Origin: Flammeovirgaceae bacterium
GTDB taxonomy: Bacteria; Bacteroidota; Bacteroidia; Cytophagales; Cyclobacteriaceae
Assembly (NCBI GenBank): GCA_016712035.1
Contig: JADJRT010000006.1
Span: 183,070 to 247,069, forward strand
DNA length: 64,000 nucleotides
Reading direction: 5' to 3'
Positions 44,714 through 56,078 of this stretch are shown piece by piece; position 1 is the first letter of the stretch; each line of letters opens with the position of its first letter. A program made the position numbers and the translations under genes. The notes beneath the pieces were generated by a model, which did not search any database, was not told where the DNA came from, and saw only the letters and a list, made by a program, of their open reading frames with translations.

Positions 44714-46397
44714 TTCGCTGATTCTCCAGGTATTGGAGGACAAATCCGAGTACAACAACAATCAAACATCCGATGATATTGTAAAGCAGAAAAGCGATCT
44801 TCGTAAAGAAGTAGCAATACACAATCACTGCCTCAGCGACAATGGCAGCAATAAATATGGCGTTCGATTTTATATACTTCAAATAAAAGGCCGATAAGAA
44901 AATACCGAGAATGGTTCCGTAAAATATAGACCCAATAATATTCACAAACTGAATAAGATTCTCAGCCTGATTGGCAATGGAGGCAAATAGCATCCCAAAA
45001 ACTGCCCATCCAACTGTAAACCATTTTGATGCAGTTACGTAGTGATAATCATCAGCTATGGGTTTAATTGATCGTTTATAGATGTCAACCGTAGTGGTAG
45101 AGGCAAGCGCATTGAGTTCAGAAGCCGTAGACGACATAGCGGCCATAAATACAACAGCGAGCAATAACCCAATCAATCCGTGAGGCAAATACGTCATCAC
45201 AAAAGTAATGAACACATAATCCTTATCCAATGTATTAGCGCCTGGTATAGCCGCTGCTATCTGTTCTTTTACTTGCGAGCGAATTGACTTTTCTGACGCC
45301 TGAATCTCTTCAATCGATTTCCTACTCGCTTCAATCTGTTTTGCGTCTTCCTTGCGAATGGCCCCAATAAGGTTCTCCGCTTCTTGTTTCCGCTCTAAAA
45401 AAACCTTGTCATAGTCTGATTCCAATAAGGTGATCCTGTCTGCGTACTCTGTTTGCTTGGCCTGATTGATTAATGATTGATTATGGAATACAGGTGCCTG
45501 GTGAAACTGATAAAAAACAAATACCAGAATACCTATGTAAAGAATAATGAATTGCATCGGCACCTTTAATAATCCATTGAAAAGGAGACCGAGTCTGCTT
45601 TCTGTTACTGACTTACCACCCAGATATCGCCCTACCTGCGACTGATCAGCCCCAAAGTAGGAAAGAAATAAAAATAAGCCTCCTATTAAACCCGACCAAA
45701 TGTTGTAGCGGTCACTCAGGTCAAACGAAAGATTGATTAAATTCATTTTTCCCATTTCACCGGCCAACTGAAATGCTTCTGTAAACGTAATGTCATTCGG
45801 AAGTTTATAGAAAGCCGTCAATCCGGCTATGATCATTCCGGCCATAATAATAGTCAGCTGATATTTTTGAGTCATGCTCACAGCTTTGGTTCCACCACTC
45901 ACTGTATAGATCATCACTAACGATCCAATAAAAACCGTTGTCAGATTTATATTCCAACCCAACATGGTAGATAAAATCAATGCGGGGGCATAAATAGTAA
46001 TGCCCACAGAAAGTCCACGGAGCATTAGAAAAAAGAATGCGGCCAATGAACGGGTCTTCAGATCAAAACGGGTTTCAAGATATTCGTAAGCCGTGTAGAC
46101 TTTAAGCCGATGATATAGCGGCACGGCCGTGATGCTGAGAATTACCATCGCTAAGGGTAAACCAAAATAAAATTGAAGGAAGCGCATTCCATCCTCGTAT
46201 GCCTGACCGGGTGTTGATAAAAAAGTAATGGCACTCGCCTGTGTTGCCATAATAGACAAACACACATTCCACCAGGGCAAACTCTTATTGCCAAGCAGGT
46301 ATCCATCAATGTTTTTGCTACCTCGGCTTTGCCACGTTCCATACCCAACAATCAGCGCAAGCGTAGTGAATAAAATAATCCAGTCGATCGAGTTCAT
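44694..46397 (-). CDS. Sodium/solute symporter (SSS family)
   Basis: Na+-coupled transporter with about 13 hydrophobic helices. The Met at 46397 (MNSIDWIILFTTLALIVGYG) follows the usual N-terminus; earlier Met at 46469 lies inside the small upstream gene. Family signals: GYLLGNKSLPWWNVCLSIMA, TASTVDIYKRSIKP-like segment (ASTTTVDIYKRSIKPI), and a long charged loop (residues about 325-395, coiled-coil-like) between helices. Solute unknown; the linked PIG-L deacetylase suggests a deacetylated sugar or related product (inference). Confidence 0.9.
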   Translation of the reverse strand: MNSIDWIILFTTLALIVGYGTWQSRGSKNIDGYLLGNKSLPWWNVCLSIMATQASAITFLSTPGQAYEDGMRFLQFYFGLPLAMVILSITAVPLYHRLKVYTAYEYLETRFDLKTRSLAAFFFLMLRGLSVGITIYAPALILSTMLGWNINLTTVFIGSLVMIYTVSGGTKAVSMTQKYQLTIIMAGMIIAGLTAFYKLPNDITFTEAFQLAGEMGKMNLINLSFDLSDRYNIWSGLIGGLFLFLSYFGADQSQVGRYLGGKSVTESRLGLLFNGLLKVPMQFIILYIGILVFVFYQFHQAPVFHNQSLINQAKQTEYADRITLLESDYDKVFLERKQEAENLIGAIRKEDAKQIEASRKSIEEIQASEKSIRSQVKEQIAAAIPGANTLDKDYVFITFVMTYLPHGLIGLLLAVVFMAAMSSTASELNALASTTTVDIYKRSIKPIADDYHYVTASKWFTVGWAVFGMLFASIANQAENLIQFVNIIGSIFYGTILGIFLSAFYLKYIKSNAIFIAAIVAEAVIVYCYFFTKIAFLLYNIIGCLIVVVLGFVLQYLENQRIKKASR

Positions 46398-46519
46398 TGA
46401 AACGAAGTTGATATAAATAGATAGAGCATAATTTGAATTGCCAGTACAGCCATCACCAACCAATACCAACTACCCCATTTTAAAAAGACGGGAGGTCGCT
46501 CTTCAATTTCTTCGCTCAT
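46394..46519 (-). CDS. Small membrane protein between PIG-L and symporter, 41 residues
   Basis: ORF of 41 residues, too short for routine gene calling: acidic N-terminus MSEEIEERPPVFLKWGSW, then a transmembrane helix YWLVMAVLAIQIMLYLFIST. Its ATG overlaps the repaired PIG-L stop (TAATG) and its TGA overlaps the symporter ATG (ATGA), which strongly supports translation in one operon. I do not know a named family, but a short single-helix protein preceding an SSS symporter is plausible as an accessory subunit (inference). Confidence 0.65.
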   Translation of the reverse strand: MSEEIEERPPVFLKWGSWYWLVMAVLAIQIMLYLFISTSFQ

Positions 46520-49028
46520 TACTTTTTAACTTTAACTTTATCATTTTGTACTGTGGTTACTTTTTTCAAAGAAACCAGATTAGCAAATAATTTGTAGGCA
46601 CCGGGCACCCCTCAGGTAATTCAAAAAAGACAACCCGGTATATACATAATGCCCTTTCGCCATATTTGCCTACTAACAAACTTCCATTGCGTGCGGGTTC
46701 TCCCTGGTCATTCATGGAAAGTAATGCTTCATAGGAATCACTCCATGTAGATGGAAAATAGAGACCCCGTTCCTGCACCCAGCCTTCAAAATCGGAAACT
46801 GTAATTTTGTTAGGGTGATTAAGTGCAGGATGGTTCGGCTTTAAAATTCGCACTTCACTGTTTTCCTGAGTAACCCGTTCGCGTGATAAGGTAATCGGAT
46901 ACGGAGAGAATTTAGTAGACTCTATCTCCAAATCATTGCTGGTATTATACTGGATAACCAACGTCCCACCTGATTTCACATAATCAAGTAAAATAGGCAT
47001 AGTGAATCGAATGCGTTCGTTGGTGTTTAAGGCTCGGATGCCTAAAACTACGGCATCAACACGTTTTAAATTAAGTGCCGTCACTTCTTCATTCTTCATT
47101 TCCCAAACCTCGTAGCCAAGGTTTCTTAAACTTGCTGGAATTTCATCACCTGCCCCTGCAATATAGCCCACTACGGATCCTTCCTTTTTTATATTCATCC
47201 GCAATGCCCGTATGCTGGCATTCGGTAGTAATGTTTGAATCGGAATATGATCATAATGAATTTGCTTAAGCGAGTTTGAATATTGCTTACTGTCAATCTC
47301 AGCAATGGCTCTGATAGTTCCATCAAAATCATCCGCTCCGGGAACCACTTTAAAGGATAGCGTTTGTTCTGCATTTATCTTATTCAATTCAAATGATATT
47401 AGGCCTGGGTCTGAATTCCAGCCAACGGGTAAATCTAATTTCAAGATACCTTTTACCATATTCGTTGAGCCTGACTTAATTACGATATTAATCGTTTGGG
47501 GTGATTGATCATTGAATACAATTACCGATTTTGAAAAATTAACAAATACCGGAGGCACAACTTCAAACGGGCGTGTTAGCTCTCCTTTTACAGGATCTGT
47601 CCATTGATAAACCAAAGGAAAATTAAAAAGCAAAGGTTGGTCTGCTAGCAAAACTGCTGCCCCAATTTGAATAGCCGGATCGTTTTCTGGTTTACCAATT
47701 AATGACTTGTCTTCAACTGTAAATGACCCAGCTGTGTGAGGTTCCGTTAACCAATAAGGTGATGAATATGATTGATCCCTTGCAATATTTTTTACTGATT
47801 TGATTGTTATCGGATCATTGTTTTTAAGTGTTAGTGAAAGGGAAGAATCTAAAGCCAAAGATTCACTTTTAAGATTCTTAATTTCGATAGAAACTGGCGA
47901 GCGATTAATTAGTTCAAGAGACAATCTAACAGGTTGGCCGGGCGAACCCATGTATTCGCTGGCTGTTGCCCTCAAGTAGAGACCAGCACAATCTTGTATT
48001 AACTGATTCACTTCCTGCAACTTCCTATTCTTCCACACAGAATTCTTAAGCGATGAAATCTGTTTGTGGATGGTTAGTAATTGCGGAATACTGGCTGCCG
48101 GATTCTCCTCATTAAAATCTTGAATACATTTTTGAATCAGTGGTTGAATTTTATCACCACCATCAACCCGGGTCCAGGTTGTATTGATTTTTTCAAAGAT
48201 ATCTTTGTTAACCTTATCGCCTTTTATGTATTCGAAGTACTCCATGGCATCCCCTCTTTGACCAGCCGACCCAAAACCCTGGCTCTTATGCTGCGTTCGG
48301 CTATCAGCCGCCATTTCAGTATATGACTTACCCAGTAAGGTACTGTATGTGCCCACATTCATTGACACAATGCCAGGCGTGTTTTCATTGATCGTCTGAT
48401 TCCACCATCTGCCCGTATTGGTATAGAGTGCGTTCACCTGCCACACGCCAAACTCCTTTACCTGATCAGGCAAGTAGTTGGAGTTATTAGTCAGGTCAAA
48501 AGCTTCTTGTGCCAGGATGGCTGATGAAGTGTGATGGCCATGACCAGCACGCTCATCTGGTGGAAAGCGAGTAAGGATCACATCTGGCTGAAATTGACGA
48601 ATTACCTTCACTACATCAGACAAAATTTCGTCTTTATTCCAAATCTCCAGCGTCTCCTGATAGTTTTTAGAAAAACCAAAATCTATGGCACGCGTAAAAA
48701 ATTGTTGGCCACCATCTATTCGTCTTGCTGCCAATAATTCCTGTGTACGGATAAGACCCAACAATTCACCAATTTCGGGTCCGATTAAATTCTGCCCCCC
48801 ATCACCGCGTGTCATGGAAAGATAACCAGTAGCCGCCAGCCTATCATTTGAAAGGTAAGTAATGACCCGTGTATTTTCATCGTCTGGATGGGCCGCTACG
48901 TATAAAACAGAGCCTAAAAAATTTAATTTCTTTAGTTTAAGTTTTATTTGAGATGAGCTTGGCTGGTGATTTTGTGTAACGCCTGCCAAGGAAAAAAATA
49001 ATAGTAAACATAAAAGAACAAATCGCAT
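46519..49028 (-). CDS. Secreted PIG-L family deacetylase, scrambled 3' end
   Basis: Zinc N-acetyl-sugar deacetylase of the large PIG-L class, about 830 residues. Signal peptide from the Met at 49028; catalytic AAHPDDENTRVITYL and RAGHGHHTSSAILAQEAF, with GGQNLIGPEIGELLG between. A long beta-rich C-terminal region follows. The final 60 codons contain several small indels between about 46612 and 46690; the correct frame reappears as GVPGAYKLFANLVSLKKVTT and ends at TAA 46519-46521. First gene of the operon with the 41-residue protein and the SSS symporter. Confidence 0.88.
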
Positions 49029-49136
49029 GAAATGAATGAATTTAGTGCGTGAAATAACGTAAAAATACACTTACTCATTCACTTGGGTGAATAAGTGGTT
49101 AGTTAACTGTTTTAACGGAAAGGCTTGATTGGTAGC

Positions 49137-49605
49137 TTAGAATTTACCTCGTTTCTCATCATTAACCAGAAAGGTGCCATCCTCTTGTATAATCATATAA
49201 ATTCTACTTAAAACCTTTTTATCCTTGTTTAAAAATAGCACTGTATACTCCGGGGGTGACAATGCGATCCTTAATATCCTCTGAAAATCCCCAATCGATT
49301 TTTACTTCGACATCCGGCTCAATCTTTTTAGTACTCACCAGATTGCCATTGATGTCAATTACCCGAATCCTAAACTCCTGATCAGAAATTTTTAACATTG
49401 TTAATTGCACTTTTAAGTATGGCAACGATCCCCCTTTGTCTTTGTGAGATCGATCCTCGGCCGACACATCGTAACTTTTTTTATACGGATCTGCTGCTGG
49501 TCGTTCTTCAATGGTAAAATTGATTTTAAGTTCAAACTCGGCAGCGGGTTTAAAAGGGGCCAGTGCCTGGTAAAACAGAAGGAGAGAGAAAATTATGTTA
49601 ACCAT
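49137..49605 (-). CDS. Small secreted protein of unknown function, one frameshift
   Basis: About 155 residues with a hydrophobic N-terminus (IIFSLLLFYQALAPF), a beta-rich body (EFELKINFTIEERPAADPYK, VEVKIDWGFSEDIKDRIVTP) and, after one base removed from the T-run (minus strand) near 49235, a continuing tail LNKDKKVLSRIYMIIQEDGT ending at 49137-49139. No family recognised. It is divergent from the cyclophilin gene. Confidence 0.6.
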
Positions 49606-49757
49606 TAAACTTTAAGATTTTGAGAATTACATACAAGTTATCAACATAAGTGGTGATAAACAACCATTAGTCGATAGCTCTGAAAAACGAATAGATACAA
49701 CTAAATGTTTTTTTATTTAAAGGTTCTCGCTTTCTTTGCATTCCAAATTTTTAAGAC

Positions 49758-50198
49758 ATGAAAACAGCCGAAATACATACCAAGAAGGGTATAATGAAAA
49801 TTCAATTTTACGAAACGGATGCTCCTATTGCTGTTAAAAACTTTACGGATTTAGCAAAAAAAGGATTCTATGATGGCCTCACTTTTCATAGGGTAATTCC
49901 TAACTTCATGATTCAAGGAGGTTGCCCTAATGGAATTGGCAATGGTGGTCCTGGTTATACCATCAATTGTGAATTAACTGGTGACAATCAATATCATGAT
50001 CGCGGTGTGCTGTCTATGGCACATGCCGGAAGAAATACAGGCGGTTCACAATTTTTCATTTGTCACAGCCGTGAAAACACCAAGCACTTAGATCGGAACC
50101 ACACCGTATTTGGAAAGGTGGTTGAAGGCCTGGATATTATTGATCAAATCCGTCAGGGCGATGTGATGGAGAAAGTAGTAATTACCGAAACTGAATAA
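49758..50198 (+). CDS. Cyclophilin-type peptidyl-prolyl isomerase
   Basis: Cytoplasmic peptidyl-prolyl cis/trans isomerase, 146 residues, single domain. Motifs: GLTFHRVIPNFMIQGGCPNG, GVLSMAHAGRNTGGSQFFI and HTVFGKVVEGLDIID. Upstream, TTTCTTTG at 49731-49738 is one base from the Bacteroidota -7 consensus, with TTTT at the -33 distance. Its stop abuts the purT stop on the other strand. Confidence 0.93.
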   Translation: MKTAEIHTKKGIMKIQFYETDAPIAVKNFTDLAKKGFYDGLTFHRVIPNFMIQGGCPNGIGNGGPGYTINCELTGDNQYHDRGVLSMAHAGRNTGGSQFFICHSRENTKHLDRNHTVFGKVVEGLDIIDQIRQGDVMEKVVITETE

Positions 50199-51388
50199 TC
50201 ATAACGTATAAGATATCCGGGCCACTGCCTCATTGGCTTTGGCTCGGGCCTCTTCAATCGAATTTCCTTTGGCGAGGCACACACCCATTCTTCGCTCGCC
50301 ATTTACTTCGGGCTTTCCAAACAAACGCAACTGAGTATCCGGCTCTTCCAGAGCCTCTTCAACACCCGAAAAAGTAACTTTGTTTGATTCTCCCTTTACC
50401 AGAATTACGGACGATGCTGATGGTCCTAATTGCCGGATTATTGGAATAGGTAGACCTAATATTGCGCGCACATGCAAGGCAAATTCCGATAAGTCTTGCG
50501 AGATCATAGTAACCATGCCGGTATCATGCGGACGCGGTGATAGCTCGCTAAAGTAAACGGTGTCTCCTTTTACAAAGAACTCAACACCAAAAATTCCATA
50601 TCCTCCTAATTCGTTAACCACAAGCGCAGCGACACGTTTTGATTCTGTTAAGGCTTTTTCACTCATGGGGTGTGGCTGCCACGATTCCTGGTAATCACCA
50701 TGTTCTTGTCGGTGGCCAATTGGCTCACAAAATGAAACACCTTGCCGATGGCGAATGGTCAACAAAGTTATCTCATAGTCGAAATCAATAAACCCTTCAA
50801 TGATTACTTTACCCCCACCCGTACGGCCACCTCGCTGAGAATAATCCCACGCATGGTCAATGTCTTCTGCGGATTTAACTACACTTTGTCCTTTGCCAGA
50901 CGAACTCATATTAGGCTTTACAACACAAGGGAAATCCAATCTGTCTAACTGAAGTTTCAAAATCCACTCTTGTATCGGAAAACAAAAGGGAGAAGTTTTT
51001 ATTTTAAGTTTATCGGTTGCCAGGAGACGAATGCCTTCGCGATTCATAGTAAGCCGTGCAGCTTGGGCGGTCGGAATTATGTTGAAGCCGTCGTTTTCTA
51101 ATTCAACCAATGTGTCGGTTGCAATCGCCTCTACCTCCGGAACAATATAGTGTGGTCTTTCCCTTTCAATAACCTGTCGTAACGCGTTACCATCCAACAT
51201 CGAAATAGTATAGGATCGATGTGCCACTTGCATAGCGGGTGCGTGATCATAACGATCCACTGCAATTACTTCCACGCCATAGCGCTGAAATTCGATCACC
51301 ACTTCTTTGCCCAACTCACCTGAACCAAGCATCATTACCTTAATAGCAGATGAAGTAAGAGGGTGCCAAGACTTAAAGATTCTTTCAT
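50199..51388 (-). CDS. purT: Formate-dependent phosphoribosylglycinamide formyltransferase, 5' frameshift
   Basis: ATP-grasp enzyme of purine synthesis using formate and ATP to formylate GAR. Visible are VMMLGSGELGKEVVIEFQRY, PEVEAIATDTLVELEN, KPNMSSSGKGQSVV, FDYEITLLTIRH and ELSPRPHDTGMVTM. The literal start at 51335 omits the first residues. Upstream the same frame reads SWHPLTSSAIKV, a PurT N-terminus, and a one-base loss in the short A-run (plus strand) at 51375-51377 would place the start at 51388 (MKESFKSWHPLTSS). Lies between cyclophilin and penicillin-acylase genes. Confidence 0.92.
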
Positions 51389-51408
51389 AGACTTTGATCC
51401 AGTACTAA

Positions 51409-53588
51409 TCACTTATCACCTGGATGATAGGTTCTTTCGGCATGCTTCATAACATCCTTTTTATAGAACCAAACATCTTTAAATTTTCCATCACTATATA
51501 AACCTGCCTGATCCTTAAAGTGTGGCGACAGTGGATTATTATTGTTACCTCCTGCCAGCAATGATTTTGCTTTTACTTCTTCTCCAAATTCTACTACAGC
51601 TACAAAACTATTTCCTACCGATCCATACATTTTTTTGTATCCGGATATTTTCTACTTCCGAAAGCCGCCAACGATCCCCAAAAGATGAAGCCGAAGCCAC
51701 CGGCAAACTCGGTTTATTGTCATCATAGGTTTCAATTATTTTACCTGTTAACCTTTGAAAGCGGTTCACTTCGCCCCACGCCACTTTCCATGTACCAAAA
51801 TCATTTTGCAATTCATCCACTACACTTGCCAACGCATTCAACTTTTCGGTTGCCGTACTTTGGGTAGCCATAAACTCGATAACATCTAATTGACCACCAC
51901 CTGATGGAATTCGTGAACTTATTTTTTGACGAAGTTCCTGCCCCCAGTAGATTGCTAACGTGGTGGGTACCGATGATTTTTCGTAACCCAGATCCCAGTC
52001 TTTTAACAGTTTCATTGGCTCAGCTAATTTCGTGATTAACTCTAAATTAGTTCCGGACTCATAGGCTGACACAAGAGCTGGAATTAATTTTTCAAATCCA
52101 GCAAGATGCGGATCATACGCGGCAGCAATTAATTTATCTAAAGTAAAAGCGGATTCCTTATTCAGTACCCGCTCTGCATTAATACCTCGTGCATTCTGAG
52201 CATCGGGTGCCATATACGTAGGATAGGCTTCTTGCTTAGGGCTTTGATCTCCCGCCAAGGTAAAGGGTGTTGAATTGCAATTTTGAATCCAGCCATTAGA
52301 TGGATTGAATGAATGAACGATTTCTGACACTTCATGTAACCCTAACCAGTCTGTTCCGGGGTTACTTCCATCTAATTGCTTACTCCAATCATAACCCGGA
52401 TTTCTCTTGGGAATAAAGTCTCCATGCCAATACGCAATGTTTCCCTTTACTATCTGCAAACACGGTGTTGTTTGATGAGTTGGCTTTCAGCTCCATCACC
52501 TTTTTGTAATCCTCTAATCCGGTGGCGCGTGTTCGTTGATACGATTGTGTTAATGCTTTCAAAGGTTCTACCATCATGGCGAGACTAACCCATTGCTCAC
52601 CCTGACTAGCTATAATTGGTCCATGATGTGTGGAATAAGTAGCAAACTCTTTAAATTTCTTCTGACCATCTTCCTTATACGCAAGTCGGATTGTTTTTAT
52701 GGAAATGGGACGCACCGTATTGCCCTGTCTATAAAACAAAGAATCGTTTTTACGCACCAGCGTTTCCAGGTACTCATCCATTACATCCGCCTGACTTGTA
52801 GTATGCATCCAGCCGCAATATTGATTGAAACCCTGATACACAAAAAACTGACCCCAGGTTACAGCGCCATAGGCATTCAACCCTTCCTCGCTTGTAACAT
52901 GAACTTCTGGGCGAAAATAAAAAGATGTGTGTGGATTAATCAGTAGTAGCGCATTTCCAGACGCACTGCGCGAAGGAGCTATGGCAAAGCCGTTAGAACC
53001 CTTAGGTTCGGGTTCATGATCCTTTTCTTCAATTGATGAAACAGTTTTTCCGTCTCCATAGAAGTTCTTCAATCTGCTAACAGATATCGACTCCAAATCT
53101 CCACCAATACTCCCTTCACTAAACAAGAAGGGCATCCACGGCTGAAACCGATGCAAAAGTTTAGGTTTCACTTCGGGATGTGTCTGTAAGTAATAGTTAA
53201 TTCCATTAGCAAATCCCTCACATAATCTCTTTAACCAGACAGGGCTACCCGTATATATACTTATAGCTTGTAAAGAGTCATAGAATAACCGCGTACGCAA
53301 GTCATGATATAACTTAGATTCTCCTTCTACTTCCGCTAATCGACCCACCGCGGTAATGTAGTTCATTTCAACGCGTTCAAAATCATCTTCACACTGCGCA
53401 TACAAAAATCCAAATATGGCATCGCCATCTGTCTTGCCATAAATATGCGGAATGCCCCAGGTATCACGAATTATCGTAACCCTTTTTGCTTGCGATTTCC
53501 AGGCAACAATTTCAGTTTTGGTAAAGGGCAGCGCTATCAGTGTACTTGAAAGGAGGCAAATAAAAATGCAAGTCTCATAGGGAAACAT
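51409..53588 (-). CDS. Penicillin-acylase-family (Ntn) amidohydrolase, two frameshifts
   Basis: Ntn hydrolase of the penicillin/acyl-homoserine-lactone acylase family, autoprocessed and periplasmic. Signal from the Met at 53588; IIRDTWGIPHIYGKTDGDAI near the start; nucleophile Ser in KGSNGFAIAPSRSASGN; later VTWGQFFVYQGFNQYCGWMH. Two breaks: an extra base at 52440-52442 (repaired SKGNIAYWHGDFIPKRNPG) and one in T7 at 51630-51636 before MYGSVGNSFVAVVEFGEEVK. Repaired length is about 726 residues. Could act on N-acyl signals or beta-lactams; substrate is not decidable. Confidence 0.88.
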
Positions 53589-53681
53589 TGTGTATTGATG
53601 TACCAATCTCTAAAGCAGATCCATCTCTGGCGAAATTATTCTAGTTTTACCCCAAGGTTTTTACCAAGGAGTTTAAACTGA

Positions 53682-56053
53682 TCAGTCCACTCCAAATCCA
53701 TTTTCCTGTGTAGGCTGATTACCCCGCTCACGTGAAATCTCAAAGTAAAAATTCTGGCTTTTATGAAAATTGGGTTCAAGTTTAAATAAGTCCAACAGCG
53801 GAAACATTCTGTTCAGGCGTTGCAGTCGTTTTATATTATCATGCTCACTACTAATTCGCTTTAGTTCTTTAAAAATACTTTCGCCAGCCAGGCGAGAAAC
53901 TTTGTGGGGATCTTCAATTTTAAAATTCCATTTGGCTAACTCGGCAACAATCCGTTCCATCTCCTTTATATTAATCTTGTCGGATTGAAAGATCTTAATT
54001 AAATCCGCATTTAGTACATACTCAAAAGTGGTTCGATACGTGACTGGTATGGGTATATTATTATTAGCTAAAGCATTAATTAATGGATAATCCCGATTAT
54101 AGCTCTTTCGTAAGGATTGCTCCAGTTCAGCCATACTCTCCTGAGAAATCATATCCAGAATTTTTCGTTTCTCATCTTGAAATAATTGCCAGATCGTATA
54201 CTTTTCAGGGCCAAAATAAACCTGCATTAAACCAATTACATCACCCAGTCGACCCTCTTCAAAAGATTTAACCATTCTGATTTGCATGCTGGCAAACCGA
54301 TCGGGTTCCATATCCAAAGAAATGTTTCCGATTATATTATGCTTGCCCAGATAGATAACAGCAAAGGCGAATTTTTTCTCCGACTGCGTTACCATAGATT
54401 TCACTTTGGTAATCCCCAAAGACATTTTTTGTTCCCCGGCTTCTTTCTTTATAAAGAAATCATTGGAGGTGCTGTAATTAAAGATGGTTAATGCCTCAGG
54501 CTCCTCTTCAAAGATAGAGGCAACCGCATAATGCATCCCTACTCGCTGCAAGTTTGTTCGCGAAGGCAAAACCACACTCTTATAAACGTTAGCACCCTGC
54601 TGATAGGTACTTACGTTGCTCGGGGCCTCTTCCAGTCGCTTGCTAAACTCCTCTTCCAAATCAACTTGCCCAATTTGATTGGCTAATTGAATCACGCGGC
54701 TCGCGTACTGCATCACTTGAATCGTTTCAATACCAGAAATTTCATCAAAGAACCAGCCACAACTCGTATACATAAGCATGGCATGACGTTGCATTTCCAT
54801 GATCCGCAAAATGCGGTTGGTTGAAGCATCCTTAAGCGCATGGTCCTTTAAAAAACGTTGAATATTATCATCACTTCGCTTTAGCACAATGTTGATGTAT
54901 TCATTTCGTGCTTTCCAGGGATCTTTAACCACTTTAGAGGCTTCCTGCTCAAAGATTACTGAAACACTATCGCGTAACCAATCTAACGCTTCGCGTAGCG
55001 GTTTACGCCACAACTGATTCCAACCCGGTTTACCAGAATTACAACCACAATTATTTCGCCACCGCTCTATGCCATGCACGCAACTCCACGAACTATCTTC
55101 AATAATCTGAGCCTCATCCATGGGCGGATGTAATTCGATAAACTGAGCATAATTGGTTAGTATGGCATGTTCATCTTTTTTGATGTAATCAAGACAAAAA
55201 GACAAAGCCATCTCTCCATGTTTATGATGATGTCCATATGTTTCGCCATCGGTAGCTACGTGCACCAGTTGGGGTTTAGATCATCTTTATTAATAACACT
55301 TAAAAGGCGATCGGCAAATCGCTTTCCGTCATTCAACAAACCATTAAAGGCAATACCTTGAGAGATATCACCTTCATAAAAGAATACAATGATCGACTTG
55401 CCGCTGGGGAGATTGCATGCATAAGCCTTGGTGGTATCTACAGAATGTGTATTGACTTCAGTCCAATCACTTTGATCAATTTTTTTTACAGCTTTTGCCT
55501 GGCGTGGAGCAAGAATCGTAAACTTTATATTATTTTCAGCCAACACTTCTAATGTTTCTGTATCTACGGCAGTTTCCGCCAGCCACATCCCTTCCGGTTT
55601 TCTTCTGAAGCGCTTCTCAAAATCACGAATTCCCCAAAGCACCTGTGTTACTTTGTCGCGCCTGTTGGCTAATGGCATAATCATGTGATTATACACTTGC
55701 GCTACGGCTGAACCATGCCCACCAAAATTTTGCTGACTCAGTATATCAGCCTCCAGAATGGCTTCATACGTTTCAGTGGCATATGCTTCCATCCACGAAA
55801 GTAAGGTAGGGCCAAAGTTAAAACTGATGCGCGCATAATTATTAACTATGTTTTTAATAATCCGCTCTTCATCTAAAATACGCGAAGTGGCATTGGGTTC
55901 GTAACACTCGGCCGTGATTCGCTCATTCCAATCATGATAGGGATGGGCTGAGTCCTGAAGTTCTATAACTTCCAACCATGCATTTTCGCGCGGGGGTTGA
56001 TAAAAGTGTCCGTGAATACAAACGTATTTGTTTTTACTTCCTGGCATTGGCAA
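53682..56053 (-). CDS. GH57 glycoside hydrolase with DUF3536, one frameshift
   Basis: Alpha-glucan-acting enzyme of family GH57. Motifs: CIHGHFYQPPREN at the N-terminus, the catalytic Glu in EGMWLAETAVDTETL and the Asp in VATDGETYGHHHKHGEMAL, followed by DUF3536 (about 300 residues, YTSCGWFFDEISGIETIQVM). One base missing in the G4 run at 55271-55274 splits the gene; the join reads NPQLVHVATDGE. It ends the alpha-glucan cluster, 25 bases after glgB. Probably an amylase, branching enzyme or 4-alpha-glucanotransferase; not separable by eye. Confidence 0.9.
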
Positions 56054-56078
56054 TACGATAAGTTAAGCGTGCATAGAA

